The position numbers and the translations under genes were made by a program. A DNA stretch of 64,000 nucleotides from RH-AL1 sp965198715. Its GTDB lineage: Bacteria; Pseudomonadota; Alphaproteobacteria; Rhizobiales; Beijerinckiaceae. Of the stretch, positions 9,945 to 18,376 are shown piece by piece; the first letter of the stretch is position 1, and the number at the start of each line of letters is the position of its first letter. The notes beneath the pieces are model-generated. The model had not been told where the DNA came from. It made no database searches and saw only the letters and a program-made list of their open reading frames with translations. Where the stretch lies: the NCBI GenBank assembly GCA_965198715.1, contig CBDAPV010000002.1, positions 558,001 to 622,000 on the forward strand, given 5' to 3'.

Positions 9945-11438
9945 ATGTCGCACTCTGCCTCGGATAGGCTCTACGCTCCGCCGAAGTCGTCTACCCTCTT
10001 GTGGACACGAGAAAACAAGCCAACAAGCGCAGTCGAACTGTTCGGTTTTGATATCGACGACACGACGGTCGAAGATGCGGCGAGTTCTCTTGTGAAGGCC
10101 GCAAGAGATAGGGTCGAGACGACGGTGGCCTTCCTCAACGCGCACAGCATCAATAAGGCGTTCGATGAGCCGCGGTACGCGCGCGTTCTGTCGAGTGCAA
10201 CCGTCCGCTACGCCGACGGCAGCGGAATCGCTCTTGCGGCGAAGCTGTTCGGCTGTCCTCTCGCCTCCAACGTCAACGGCACCGACCTCCTGCCTGTGCT
10301 GGCAGCCAAAGTGGCGCGCGACGGCCTCTCGCTTTATTGCCTCGGCGGTCGCGAAGGGGTCGCCGCTGCGGCGGCTACAGCTTTGAAGGAGCATTATCCC
10401 ACGCTGAGGATCGTAGGCACGGGCCACGGCTATTTCGAGCCAGGAAGCCGTGAGGAAAGCCGCGCCATCGCGGATATCAACGTGAGCCGCGCCGACATCC
10501 TGCTCGTTGGACTCGGTCTTCCTCAGCAGGATCTCTGGCTCGCGAGGAACAGGCGATCCTTGCTACCTCCCGTAAGGCTGGGAGTCGGCGGCCTCTTCGA
10601 CTTCTTCTCGGGCCGCATACCGCGCGCGCCAAAGATGTTGCGCAACCACGGCCTAGAATGGATTTGGCGCCTCTATCAAGAACCCCGCCGCATGTGGCGC
10701 CGCTACTTGCTCGGAAACGTGAGTTTCGTTCTGCGTACCTTTCGGCATCTCCTGGCGCGCCGACTCCCGCGAGGATCGACGAGTCCGCTTTGGTTTAACG
10801 GCTCGCGGCACCGCGAGCGGCTCGACGCGCTAAGCCAACACCTGTCGGCCAAGCGGCTTCTCGACATCGTCATTTCTGCCCTTGGCCTCGCCGCTTTGTC
10901 TCCCTTACTCGGTATCGTTGCCCTCGCGATCCGCATCGACACGCCTGGGCCGGTCCTCTACCGGCAGGAACGGGTTGGGCTCACCGGCCGCCCGTTCCTG
11001 ATGTCCAAGTTCAGATCGATGATCGTGGGCGCCGACAGGCTGCACCAGAGCATGCAAGGTTCCGTCGTCTCGGCGCACGATATTCGCTTTAAAGCGAAGC
11101 AAGACGCGCGGGTCACGCGCGTCGGCCGCTTCATCCGGCGCTGGTCGCTCGATGAGCTTCCGCAACTCTGGAACGTTCTGATCGGTGACATGTCGCTCGT
11201 GGGCCCAAGGCCTGCGCTGCCCTGCGAGGTCGCGCACTACGGCTATGAAGACCGAGACCGGCTCCTCGCCGTTCCCGGCATAACTGGAAGTTGGCAGGTT
11301 AACGGTCGTGCCGACATCGATTTTGTAGGCCAGGTCGCACTCGACCGGGACTACGTGCGCCGTGCATCGCTCCGGCTCGATGCGGAAATCCTTCTCCGCA
11401 CGCTACCGGCAATCCTCGCCGGGCGGGGCGCCTATTGA
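9945..11438 (+). CDS. Fused WecG/TagA/CpsF glycosyltransferase - phosphoglycosyl transferase
   Basis: A 497-residue two-domain enzyme. Residues about 25-270 are a WecG/TagA/CpsF (GT26) glycosyltransferase: FLNAHSINKAF, YADGSGI, a Gly-rich loop LYCLGGREG and LVGLGLPQQDLW. Residues about 295-497 are a bacterial sugar transferase (WcaJ/ExoY type). It has a membrane helix (LDIVISALGLAALSPLLGIV), then KFRSM, DELPQLWNVLIGDMSLVGPRP and PGITGSWQVNGR. The second domain loads a sugar-1-phosphate on undecaprenyl phosphate, and the first would add the next sugar. The two are usually separate proteins, so one chain could perform the first two steps of repeat-unit assembly. First gene of a short operon behind a sigma-54-like promoter. 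Confidence 0.9.
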   Translation: MSHSASDRLYAPPKSSTLLWTRENKPTSAVELFGFDIDDTTVEDAASSLVKAARDRVETTVAFLNAHSINKAFDEPRYARVLSSATVRYADGSGIALAAKLFGCPLASNVNGTDLLPVLAAKVARDGLSLYCLGGREGVAAAAATALKEHYPTLRIVGTGHGYFEPGSREESRAIADINVSRADILLVGLGLPQQDLWLARNRRSLLPPVRLGVGGLFDFFSGRIPRAPKMLRNHGLEWIWRLYQEPRRMWRRYLLGNVSFVLRTFRHLLARRLPRGSTSPLWFNGSRHRERLDALSQHLSAKRLLDIVISALGLAALSPLLGIVALAIRIDTPGPVLYRQERVGLTGRPFLMSKFRSMIVGADRLHQSMQGSVVSAHDIRFKAKQDARVTRVGRFIRRWSLDELPQLWNVLIGDMSLVGPRPALPCEVAHYGYEDRDRLLAVPGITGSWQVNGRADIDFVGQVALDRDYVRRASLRLDAEILLRTLPAILAGRGAY

Positions 11439-11461
11439 TCTCGATCTTAAAGGACATGAGG

Positions 11462-12328
11462 ATGCATATCACGCTTCTCGCCGACCGCCCCGCACGCGAC
11501 CTCTTCCCCATCTGCGAGCACCGTCCTCCCGCACTGCTTCCGGTCTCCGGACGTCCGGTGATCGAACACGTCCTCGCTGCCCTGGCAGCTCGCGGCGGAG
11601 GACGGGTCGATGTCGTGCTCGGAGACGACGACGAGCAGACCGACGCGCATCTCCGAGCCGTACAGTGGCCTCAGAACGACGTCCGCATCTTTCGCGGCCG
11701 GGCTCCCGACGAGGATGGCTGGCGCCTGATGGTAAGAGGAGATGTTTGTCCTCACCCAAGCGAGCTAGAGGACGCTCTCGCCGCCTATCTCGCCCGAAGG
11801 CCTATGGCGGCTGGCGTCGATGGTGTCGTCGGCGTGCTCGAGCCCGGGGTACCGGTGCCGTCGTGGAGGCAGTCCGAGCAGGTCATCGCGGCGGGCAAGC
11901 GTGATAGTGAAGCATGGTGCGGCTTGTTTCTTTCATTGGCGGATTATCATCGGCTCGCGATGCGCGCCGCTAAGCAGAGGCTGGGTCTCGCAGGCACGAC
12001 GATCGCGGGCTGGGCCGATGACGACGGCACGAGGGTTGGAGTTGGCACGACGATCGCCACACGCCGGCGACTGGGGCCTGGCGTCGTGGTCGGTTCACGA
12101 TCGGTCGTCGACCGCGATGTCACGACGGCGAATGGGGCCTTGATCGGCGATGGATGCTTCATTGGCGCGGGAACGCACCTGGAGAATTCCATCGTGGTCG
12201 ATGGCACCTTCGTGGCATCCGGACTGATGCTCAAGAACGCGATCGTTGCCGGCCAGTGGATCTACCAGATCTCCAGCAACGTGAGCGTCCGTGCGCCCTC
12301 TCGCCTGCTCCGCTCGCGCCTGCATTGA
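11462..12328 (+). CDS. Nucleotidyltransferase-like protein with left-handed beta-helix
   Basis: A 288-residue protein resembling sugar-nucleotide pyrophosphorylases. Its N-terminus (CEHRPPALLPVSGRPVIEHVL) corresponds to the 'PK-x-LLPV-GKP-IEH' segment. The normal Gly-rich GxGTR loop is replaced by LLADRPARDLF, so catalysis is doubtful. Residues about 185-285 carry hexapeptide-like repeats (GVGTTIATRRRLGPGVVVG ... LIGDGCFIGAGTHLENS) typical of a beta-helix. I chose ATG 11462 because AAAGGA lies 7 nt upstream. A TTG at 11435 overlapping the previous stop is an alternative. It could be a regulatory or degenerate paralogue of a mannose-1-phosphate guanylyltransferase. Confidence 0.75.
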   Translation: MHITLLADRPARDLFPICEHRPPALLPVSGRPVIEHVLAALAARGGGRVDVVLGDDDEQTDAHLRAVQWPQNDVRIFRGRAPDEDGWRLMVRGDVCPHPSELEDALAAYLARRPMAAGVDGVVGVLEPGVPVPSWRQSEQVIAAGKRDSEAWCGLFLSLADYHRLAMRAAKQRLGLAGTTIAGWADDDGTRVGVGTTIATRRRLGPGVVVGSRSVVDRDVTTANGALIGDGCFIGAGTHLENSIVVDGTFVASGLMLKNAIVAGQWIYQISSNVSVRAPSRLLRSRLH

Positions 12329-12353
12329 CGCGCTCGCCTCTCACGACGTCAGG

Positions 12354-12385
12354 ACGACGCCGCTCCGGTTCGGGAGCGGCGTCGT
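12354..12385. terminator. Bidirectional terminator hairpin between convergent units
   Basis: A perfect 13-bp stem (ACGACGCCGCTCC paired with GGAGCGGCGTCGT) with a 6-nt GGTTCG loop. It sits 25 bp after the nucleotidyltransferase-like gene and just after the 3' end of the convergent SGNH pseudogene, so it can stop transcription from both sides. Confidence 0.75.
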
Positions 12386-12389
12386 AGCG

Positions 12390-13196
12390 TCATAGTGAAT
12401 GGGCCGGGCCAACGACCCTGTCCTCGCGCAGACGTGTCATGATCGTGGCGGCGATCGTCTCTGCGAGACAGGCGTACCCATCATCGTTCATATGAAAGCC
12501 ATCCGGCGAGAGCATCTTCTCCTGCCCGCTCAAGAGAGCCGCCGCGCGCATGAGGTCGTATCCCTCGGCAAGAGCAACGTGCTCGATCGCGGCGACGCGA
12601 TGAATGGCAGCGTTCAAGGCGACGTAATGTGCGCTCTGCTGAAGGGCCGCGCTCCACTGCATGTCGATCAAGACGACGTCAGTCTTCCTGGCACGGATCG
12701 TTTGCAGCTCGCTGCTCAAGGTCCCCGCGAAAGCCTCGACCGCTACGTTCTTTTAGGCTTCGGCTGATCCGACTTGCCAGATCACGAGATCGGGGCTGCG
12801 AGACAGGATGTCCGCGTTGATCCGACCGGCTGCTGCTTGCGCCAGCTCGCCCGACTGACCCTCGTTTTCGACGATGAATTCGATCGACGGTAGGCCAGCC
12901 CGCAGCATGGCTTGCAGCTGCGCGGGGTAGCTCATGGTCGGCACCGATGCGCCGAAGCCGTAAGTCGACGAGGATCCGACTGCAGCAATTTTTGCGTGCC
13001 GATCATGCAGGATTGAGTGCTCCATATGGGAGAGATCGGCGCTGGCCACATGCTGCGGCCGACGACAGGAGTAGGAGCCTTCCAGCGCGTAGCTTGCGCC
13101 TCTTGTCGTGCTCAGGCGGACGGAGAGACCAACTGCCGCGAGGATGACGGCAAGACAGACTTTGGACGTTTGATGCGGCGCCATTCGTTCATCCAT
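12390..13196 (-). pseudogene. SGNH/GDSL hydrolase, interrupted by an in-frame stop
   Basis: One reading frame with a TAA at 12755-12753. Upstream part (147 residues from ATG 13196): a hydrophobic leader (CLAVILAAVGLSV), then block I with the nucleophile Ser (IAAVGSSSTYGFGAS), and NEGQSGELAQAAAGRI. After the stop the frame continues with VVLIDMQW and the catalytic DGFH (SPDGFHMNDDGY). The stop falls in 'IWQVGSAEA-stop-KNVAVEAF', between otherwise normal sequence, so one base change inactivated it or it is a sequencing error. SGNH enzymes in such clusters often act as sugar O-acetyl esterases. The 5' end overlaps the acyltransferase gene by 85 nt. Confidence 0.75.
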
Positions 13197-14281
13197 GCGG
13201 TAGCCACGATGATGGTGAGACCCGTGGCGGCGACCGCGAAGGACGGGACGATCCCCCTCGCGCCAACCTTGAGAAGGATCCGCCCGAGCAGGCTGAGCAG
13301 GCTGGCCCCGACGAAGACCGGCAGCGCGTGACGACCGATCAGCGACAGCGATCTTGCCAAACTCGCCACGTGACGCTCCACGAGCGGGTAGATGCGGCTG
13401 CACGCGACGATCATCGCGAGGAAGTGGATCAGCCGGGCGGGACCGATGAAGGTCTTGCTGAACAGGAGGGACGCGAAGCTGCGATCGATCGCGCAGGCGT
13501 CGGGCGTCAAGTGGAGCGCGACGACGACTCCACCCGCGACAGCGATCGACAACGACGGCCAGAAAAGCTTCGGCATCCATCGTCGCACGATGCGCGTGGG
13601 CGCACCCTCGCCCGCAAAGACAAAGCCGAGCACGAAAGCCAATTGCCACGAAAGGGGATCGAAGAACCAAATGCCCTCAACGGGCCAAGTCGGGAGATCG
13701 AACCGCAGGACGCTCGCGACCACCCATGTCGCTACCGAGGCAAAGAGGACCAACCAGGGAGACCGGCGGTGAAGCAGGATGATTGCTGGGCTCATGACGC
13801 TCAGCATGAGGTAAAGCGGTAGGATATCGAAGTACTGCAGGTGGTCGGTCACGAGTAGCAGTCCGAGCCAGCTTCTGACGATATCGATCCGTATGGCGGC
13901 GGGGTGCCCAAGATGCGCGATCGTCCGATCCTCGAAGATCCAGGCTGCCGCGACCATGATCAGCAGCGCGCAGGCGGTCGTAGCGGTCTGCACTTTGTAG
14001 AGCTTCACCACCCGACTCGCCGCCCGCTTCACGATGTCGACGACACTCGCCTTATGATCGCGCCCGCTCGAGAGCCGTAGGGCCCAGCCCGCCAGAAAAA
14101 CGAACAGCTCCGCATCGGAGAGCGAATAATGCCGGTGAGATAGCCGCTCGAATGTGTTGCCCGGCATGTGGCTGAGAAAGATGTTGACGAGCGCGAAGCC
14201 TCGCCAGAAATCGATCGCGTTCGGCTTGCGGGTCGCGCGTTCGCGGAGGCACGAGAGCGGCCAGGCGAGGCGCTTCGTCAT
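13112..14281 (-). CDS. OpgC-like integral membrane acyltransferase
   Basis: A 389-residue polytopic membrane protein with about ten hydrophobic helices. The opening IDFWRGFALVNIFLSHMPGN resembles the OpgC/acyltransferase-3 start (R-G, then a His at the membrane face). OpgC succinylates periplasmic glucans; here the natural substrate is more likely the exopolysaccharide or its lipid-linked unit. The start ATG overlaps the wza stop (ATGA), which shows translational coupling. It is third in the STAS-wza-acyltransferase-SGNH unit on the minus strand. Which acyl group is transferred cannot be seen. Confidence 0.8.
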   Translation of the reverse strand: MTKRLAWPLSCLRERATRKPNAIDFWRGFALVNIFLSHMPGNTFERLSHRHYSLSDAELFVFLAGWALRLSSGRDHKASVVDIVKRAASRVVKLYKVQTATTACALLIMVAAAWIFEDRTIAHLGHPAAIRIDIVRSWLGLLLVTDHLQYFDILPLYLMLSVMSPAIILLHRRSPWLVLFASVATWVVASVLRFDLPTWPVEGIWFFDPLSWQLAFVLGFVFAGEGAPTRIVRRWMPKLFWPSLSIAVAGGVVVALHLTPDACAIDRSFASLLFSKTFIGPARLIHFLAMIVACSRIYPLVERHVASLARSLSLIGRHALPVFVGASLLSLLGRILLKVGARGIVPSFAVAATGLTIIVATAWMNEWRRIKRPKSVLPSSSRQLVSPSA

Positions 14282-15531
14282 TTGACCAGCGCTTTCATCG
14301 TCGCGCCGCCAGACGTGGCCGATCCGAAGATGGTCGCCAGTTCTGCGACGTCGGTCATCGCGCTGTCGTAGCAGGCGATTGCGTCGTCGGGCATGAGGAA
14401 CGGGTTGAGCAAGTCGCGATCGGGGCTCTGCACGAGCTCCTCGATCGAGCGCTGCACAACCTCGGTGCGCAGGGTCTTGGGATTGCGGCTGACCAGCACC
14501 GCGTGCCGCTGAGCGTTGGTCGCGAGCGATCCGCCGACGCAATTCGCCGAGACGAGACCCGCCAACAGTCGCGTGCCGTAGGGTAGGCTCGTCGACAGCG
14601 GCGACACGGCGGCGTTGGCGTTGCTGTAGACCGGTGCTATGGCGTTCGAGATGAAGATCCGAATACCGGGCGGGGTGATCTGCGTCGGCCGGATCAGGCC
14701 CGACTGAAAGCAGGACGCCTCCGGCACGATGACCTCGTCGCCGTCGATCAGCGCCATATCGTCGACGGCTCCATGCCCGAAGGCGCCGCGCCAGTCGAGC
14801 ACCATGCGGTGCCCCTTGCGCAATACCGTGACGTGGGAGACGTCGGCGTCAGGACGAACGCCACCCGCTGCCCGCATGGCGGCCGGGATGAACCGATCGA
14901 GCGTGCCGTCGCCGAACCGCTCGAGTGCCTTCTCGAGCTTGTCGGCATCGCGGATGTTGTTGATCACGACACGGCCCGGCGCGAACACGGCACCCGACAC
15001 CGTCACGTTGATCGGACCCCATTGCACGGGTCGCACGACCGCGCGCATCCCGCCTTCCTTCAGGATCCCGGCGCGGAGATAGGCCCCCTCTACGAGGCGC
15101 TGCAGCTCGTCGTTCGTCGCACCAACAGCGGACACCTCGCCGGCGAACGGAAGCATGATCCGTCCATCGGTGTTGATCATGTAGTCGCCGCTGATGTCCT
15201 CGTAGCCCGACACGAAGATGTTGAAGCGATCGCCGATCGAGTAGCGCATCGCGCGGCTCGCCATCGAGCGACGGTGCGGCGCATCGCTGTTCTCGATGAA
15301 ATCCGACGTTCCGGCCGAGGGGCACGCCGCTGACGCTTTCGCGAAAGTCCCACCTATCTGACCGGGATGGTCTATTCCTCTGGTCGCGGCTTCCGGCGCG
15401 TACAAGCCGGCAGCATTGTAGGGCACGTGCGACGAAGCGCAGCCTACCAGCGATATGGCTGCTGCGAGAAGGGCTGCCGGCCGAAACGGGATGCTACGCG
15501 TCTTACGCTCGACGAAGCGCCTGTCCGTCAC
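14278..15531 (-). CDS. Polysaccharide export lipoprotein, Wza-like
   Basis: A 417-residue outer-membrane polysaccharide export protein. It has a lipoprotein signal (ALLAAAISLVGCASS, lipobox ending in Cys), then the export-domain signature YSIGDRFNIFVSGYEDISGDYMI with DGRIMLPFAGEVSAVG, and an SLBB-type repeat (VTVSGAVFAPGRVVI). The GTG start at 15531 overlaps the STAS stop (GTGA) and has AGGCGGG upstream. The Wza ring forms the outer-membrane channel that works with the Wzz/GumC-like protein at 18377. A second C-terminal region (300-417) without obvious membrane helices is less conserved. Confidence 0.9.
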   Translation of the reverse strand: MTDRRFVERKTRSIPFRPAALLAAAISLVGCASSHVPYNAAGLYAPEAATRGIDHPGQIGGTFAKASAACPSAGTSDFIENSDAPHRRSMASRAMRYSIGDRFNIFVSGYEDISGDYMINTDGRIMLPFAGEVSAVGATNDELQRLVEGAYLRAGILKEGGMRAVVRPVQWGPINVTVSGAVFAPGRVVINNIRDADKLEKALERFGDGTLDRFIPAAMRAAGGVRPDADVSHVTVLRKGHRMVLDWRGAFGHGAVDDMALIDGDEVIVPEASCFQSGLIRPTQITPPGIRIFISNAIAPVYSNANAAVSPLSTSLPYGTRLLAGLVSANCVGGSLATNAQRHAVLVSRNPKTLRTEVVQRSIEELVQSPDRDLLNPFLMPDDAIACYDSAMTDVAELATIFGSATSGGATMKALVK

Positions 15532-15881
15532 GCGACCCGCCTGACATCCGCAAGATCCCGAGCGGCGATGGATGTGACCAACGGTGCACGGTGACTCTTC
15601 AAAACAGGCATTTCGCGGATGTCGGCACTGTCCGCGAGGTGGAGCACCTCGAGCATCAGCTTGAGCTCGGGCTGGACCTTGGTGAGCGTAAGCCTTCGAC
15701 CTTTCACCGCCGCCAGGGACAATCGATGAAACCGGCGGAGCCACTTCAGCGAAGGCTCTCGCACAGTGCGGCAATCGATCTCGATCGATGCGACATCTGA
15801 GGCGGCAAGCCGTCGGCGTAGACGATGGAAAGCAAACAGCGAAAGGCAGTCTAGATCCGGCGTACCATTCGAGACAGGCAT
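15528..15881 (-). CDS. STAS-domain-like protein
   Basis: A 117-residue protein with the beta-alpha pattern of STAS domains: IEIDCRTVREPSLKWLRRFHRLSLAA, then GRRLTLTKVQPELKLMLEVLHLADS, matching 'iDCs---fids-g---L ... g-rL-L--v-p-v---L-l-gl'. The Ser phosphorylated in anti-sigma antagonists appears as a Ser in EPSLKW. It is the first gene of the export unit, coupled to wza by GTGA. The SD is GAGGTGAT just before the ATG, and a strong sigma-54-like site lies 31 nt upstream. A regulatory role in polysaccharide export is inferred from position. Family assignment is by pattern only. Confidence 0.6.
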   Translation of the reverse strand: MPVSNGTPDLDCLSLFAFHRLRRRLAASDVASIEIDCRTVREPSLKWLRRFHRLSLAAVKGRRLTLTKVQPELKLMLEVLHLADSADIREMPVLKSHRAPLVTSIAARDLADVRRVA

Positions 15882-15911
15882 GGATCACCTCTTCCGTTTG
15901 ATGCGAGAAGC

Positions 15912-15926
15912 GCAACCGTCATGCCA
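15912..15926 (-). promoter_or_regulatory. Sigma-54 promoter-like site for STAS-wza-acyltransferase
   Basis: On the minus strand this reads TGGCATGACGGTTGC, one mismatch from TGGCACG-N4-TTGC. It is the best of the four sites in the cluster. The GC is 31 nt from the ATG at 15881. Confidence 0.7.
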
Positions 15927-16203
15927 TCGCGGTTCTTCTCTCCTGATAGAGAATAAGACTGCGGCTCGTGTTGCACTCTGCATCGCAGGACGCGGCAGCA
16001 AGGGCGTCTTGCGACACGATCCTTCGTCAAGACCATCTGAATCTTACTGGATTGCAGAACAGGGTAGCGCCTCGAAATGCGTTGCATCTTGCGAGGCGAT
16101 CGCAAAGCGGCGGCCTTCTCACTGTTCAATGCTGATAACGAAAGAGGCCTTAAAACAGCGGTTTAGCTGACCTCTGCCGATCTCGCGCCGTCGCGACATA
16201 GCT

Positions 16204-16219
16204 CGGCATCCGACTTGCT
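16204..16219 (+). promoter_or_regulatory. Sigma-54 promoter-like site for the GT2-Wzz-polymerase unit
   Basis: CGGCATCCGACTTGCT keeps GG and GC with the correct 10-nt spacing, the CA after GG, and the TT before GC (9 of 12 defined positions). The GC ends 33 nt before the ATG at 16251. Confidence 0.55.
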
Positions 16220-16250
16220 GCGACGGCATTGAAGTGCCCGTGCAAGGTCG

Positions 16251-17222
16251 ATGCTTATGGAAGTCAAACTACATCCGTACAACGCGCTGACCTGCTCAGT
16301 CCTGATCTGCGCCTTCAATGCGGAAGCCACTCTGCGAGAGGCGATCGAGAGCGCGCGAGCGCAGACGTTGCAGGACATCGAGATCATCGTCGTCGACGAC
16401 GGCTCCTTGGATCGCACGGCCTTGATCGCAGTCGGGCAAATGGCACTTGATCGCAGGGTGATCCTGCTCAAGCAGGCAAATGGTGGGGTCGCGTCGGCCC
16501 GCAATCGTGCCGTCCAAGCAGCTCGCGGCGTAGCCATTGCCTTTCTCGATGCTGATGATCGTTGGGAAAAAGATCATCTCGCTTTGCATGTCGAGGCGCT
16601 CGCGACAACCGACGTCGAGGTCACGTTCGCGCGTGCACGTTTCATGGACAGTCAGGGTCGATACACCGGAGATAAGGCGCGGCTCTCCATGCAGCCGCTT
16701 ACGCCCGCTATCCTGCTGTCGGGCAATCCCTGCACGACCTGCTCGACGATGGTGATGCTACGGAGCGTCATCCACCTGGTCGGCCTTTTCGACACGTCCT
16801 TGAAGCGTGCCGAAGACCAGGAATGGTTGATCAGGGCGGCGGTGCGCGGTTGCCATATTGTAGGGTCGGGGGTCTTGTCCGTCGCATACCGTACCAGCCA
16901 GGACGGTCTGAGTTCGGATCTCCCCGAGATGCTCGCCGCCTTCCGGCAGGTTTTAGAGGTCGTAAAGACCTACGCACCCGACGTCGTCGCGGCTGAGGCC
17001 ATCTCAGCGGAGGCGCGGATCCGCCTCTATTTGGCTCGGCGGTCGCTGCGCCTCGGCGCTGGCCGCGCGGCCGCGGCGATGCACCTGGCGGAGGCGCTGC
17101 GCGGCCTTCCTTCTCTGATCCTAAGCGAGCCGCTCCGCGTGTCTGCGACGCTGGCCCGCATCGGCATGCCCCGGCGCACGCCGAAGTCCACACCTTCGTC
17201 CATCCGCGCCGCAACCACGTGA
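16251..17222 (+). CDS. Glycosyltransferase family 2
   Basis: A 323-residue GT-A fold glycosyltransferase. The nucleotide-sugar site is visible: CSVLICAFNAEATLREAI, IEIIVVDDGSLDRT, GGVASARNRAVQAARG and the metal-binding FLDADDRW. RAEDQEWLIRA is the ED motif of the catalytic base. The protein is soluble and acts on the cytoplasmic face, adding a sugar to the lipid-linked repeat unit. Closely similar to the GT2 at 22497 throughout (CTTCSTMV/CTTASAIV, YRTSQDGLSS/YRADQEGLSS), so the two are paralogues. ATG 16257 is an alternative start with better spacing from AAGG. Confidence 0.9.
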   Translation: MLMEVKLHPYNALTCSVLICAFNAEATLREAIESARAQTLQDIEIIVVDDGSLDRTALIAVGQMALDRRVILLKQANGGVASARNRAVQAARGVAIAFLDADDRWEKDHLALHVEALATTDVEVTFARARFMDSQGRYTGDKARLSMQPLTPAILLSGNPCTTCSTMVMLRSVIHLVGLFDTSLKRAEDQEWLIRAAVRGCHIVGSGVLSVAYRTSQDGLSSDLPEMLAAFRQVLEVVKTYAPDVVAAEAISAEARIRLYLARRSLRLGAGRAAAAMHLAEALRGLPSLILSEPLRVSATLARIGMPRRTPKSTPSSIRAATT

Positions 17223-17232
17223 GGGTCCAGAC

Positions 17233-18243
17233 ATGAGTGAGCCCCTTCCTCTCGTCTCGGTCGTGGTACCGCTTTACGATGGCGCGGAATGGATCGAGGA
17301 CTGTCTCGGCTCGATCCTCGGGCAGACGTTCACCGACTTCGAGGTCATCGTCGTCGACGACGACTCGACCGATCGCGGACCCGAACTCGTCGCGAGATGC
17401 CTCGATCCTAGGGTGCGGATGATCCACCAGGTGAACCGCGGTCTGGCTGGCGCGCGAAACACCGGTATTCGCGCTTCGCGCGGTCGCTTCATCGCGTTGC
17501 TCGATGCCGATGATCTATGGCACCGCTACAAGCTGTCGCGTCATGTCCTGCACCTGATGTCGAGGCCCGCGGTCGGCATCAGCTTCTCGCATTCGGCCAT
17601 GATCGACGAGGTCGGCCGCTCGATCGGTCTTCATCAAAGACCTCCTAAGTCGGTGATCGATCCAGAAATGATTTTCTGCCGCAACCCCGTCGGCAACGGG
17701 TCGGCGCCGCTGCTGCGTCGTGACGTTCTCGACTCAGTTCGCTTCGCCCACCCCGAACGCGGCGACTCGTGCTGGTTCGACGAGAGCTTCCGTCAATCCG
17801 AGGACATCGAGCTATGGACACGCATCGCGCTGCGCACGCCGTGGAGCTTCGAGGCGGTTCCGCTCTCTCTCACCTTTTATCGCATCCGGGCGGGTGCGCT
17901 GTCCGCCAACATAAGGGCGCAACTCGCCACCTGGCGGCGCTTCCGGGACAAGACCCAATCCTACGCTCCGGAGTTCGTCGGCCGCGTCGGACGACGCGCC
18001 GAGGCTTATCAACTCCGCTACCTTGCTCGGCGCGCCGTCCAGAACGGCCATCGCGCCATTGCAGCCGACCTTATGCGCTCGGCGATCGCCGCCCACCCCG
18101 CCATGCTGCGAGAGGAACCGACGCGCACGCTCGTGACGATCGTCGCCGCCTCCTTGCCTGCGCCGTTGATGGCGCGTTTCTTCGCTCTCGCGCGCAGGCT
18201 CTGCGTCCGCGCTCCCCGGCGTGTCGCCAAGTTGCGTTTCTGA
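17233..18243 (+). CDS. Glycosyltransferase family 2
   Basis: A 336-residue GT2. Motifs are VSVVVPLYDGAEWIEDCL, FEVIVVDDDSTDRG, NRGLAGARNTGI and ALLDADDLWHRYK; the acceptor-side acidic motif is QSEDIELWTRIA. It lies 10 bp after the previous GT2 and continues the same unit. It is less similar to the other two GT2 proteins of the cluster than they are to each other, which suggests a different donor or linkage. The C-terminal 100 residues are Arg-rich and helical and may bind the membrane surface. Confidence 0.9.
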   Translation: MSEPLPLVSVVVPLYDGAEWIEDCLGSILGQTFTDFEVIVVDDDSTDRGPELVARCLDPRVRMIHQVNRGLAGARNTGIRASRGRFIALLDADDLWHRYKLSRHVLHLMSRPAVGISFSHSAMIDEVGRSIGLHQRPPKSVIDPEMIFCRNPVGNGSAPLLRRDVLDSVRFAHPERGDSCWFDESFRQSEDIELWTRIALRTPWSFEAVPLSLTFYRIRAGALSANIRAQLATWRRFRDKTQSYAPEFVGRVGRRAEAYQLRYLARRAVQNGHRAIAADLMRSAIAAHPAMLREEPTRTLVTIVAASLPAPLMARFFALARRLCVRAPRRVAKLRF

Positions 18244-18376
18244 CAAGGAGCAGGGGCTTGGGTCGCGTCATCCGATACGAAACGGCCTGGGGCGGCAGAA
18301 ACCGCAGGGTCTGTTGCGAGCGGCTGCCGCCCCTTTGCCTCGGGTGTGAGGTGGTGAGGGCATCGGTGGACGGCCT

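Larger units (their letters stand above)
15882..16250. other. Divergent promoter region of the exopolysaccharide cluster
   Basis: A 369-bp non-coding region between two divergent units. It contains one sigma-54-like site facing each way (15912-15926 and 16204-16219). The roughly 280 bp between them is long enough for upstream activator binding, but I could not pick out a clear repeated operator by eye. Confidence 0.6.
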
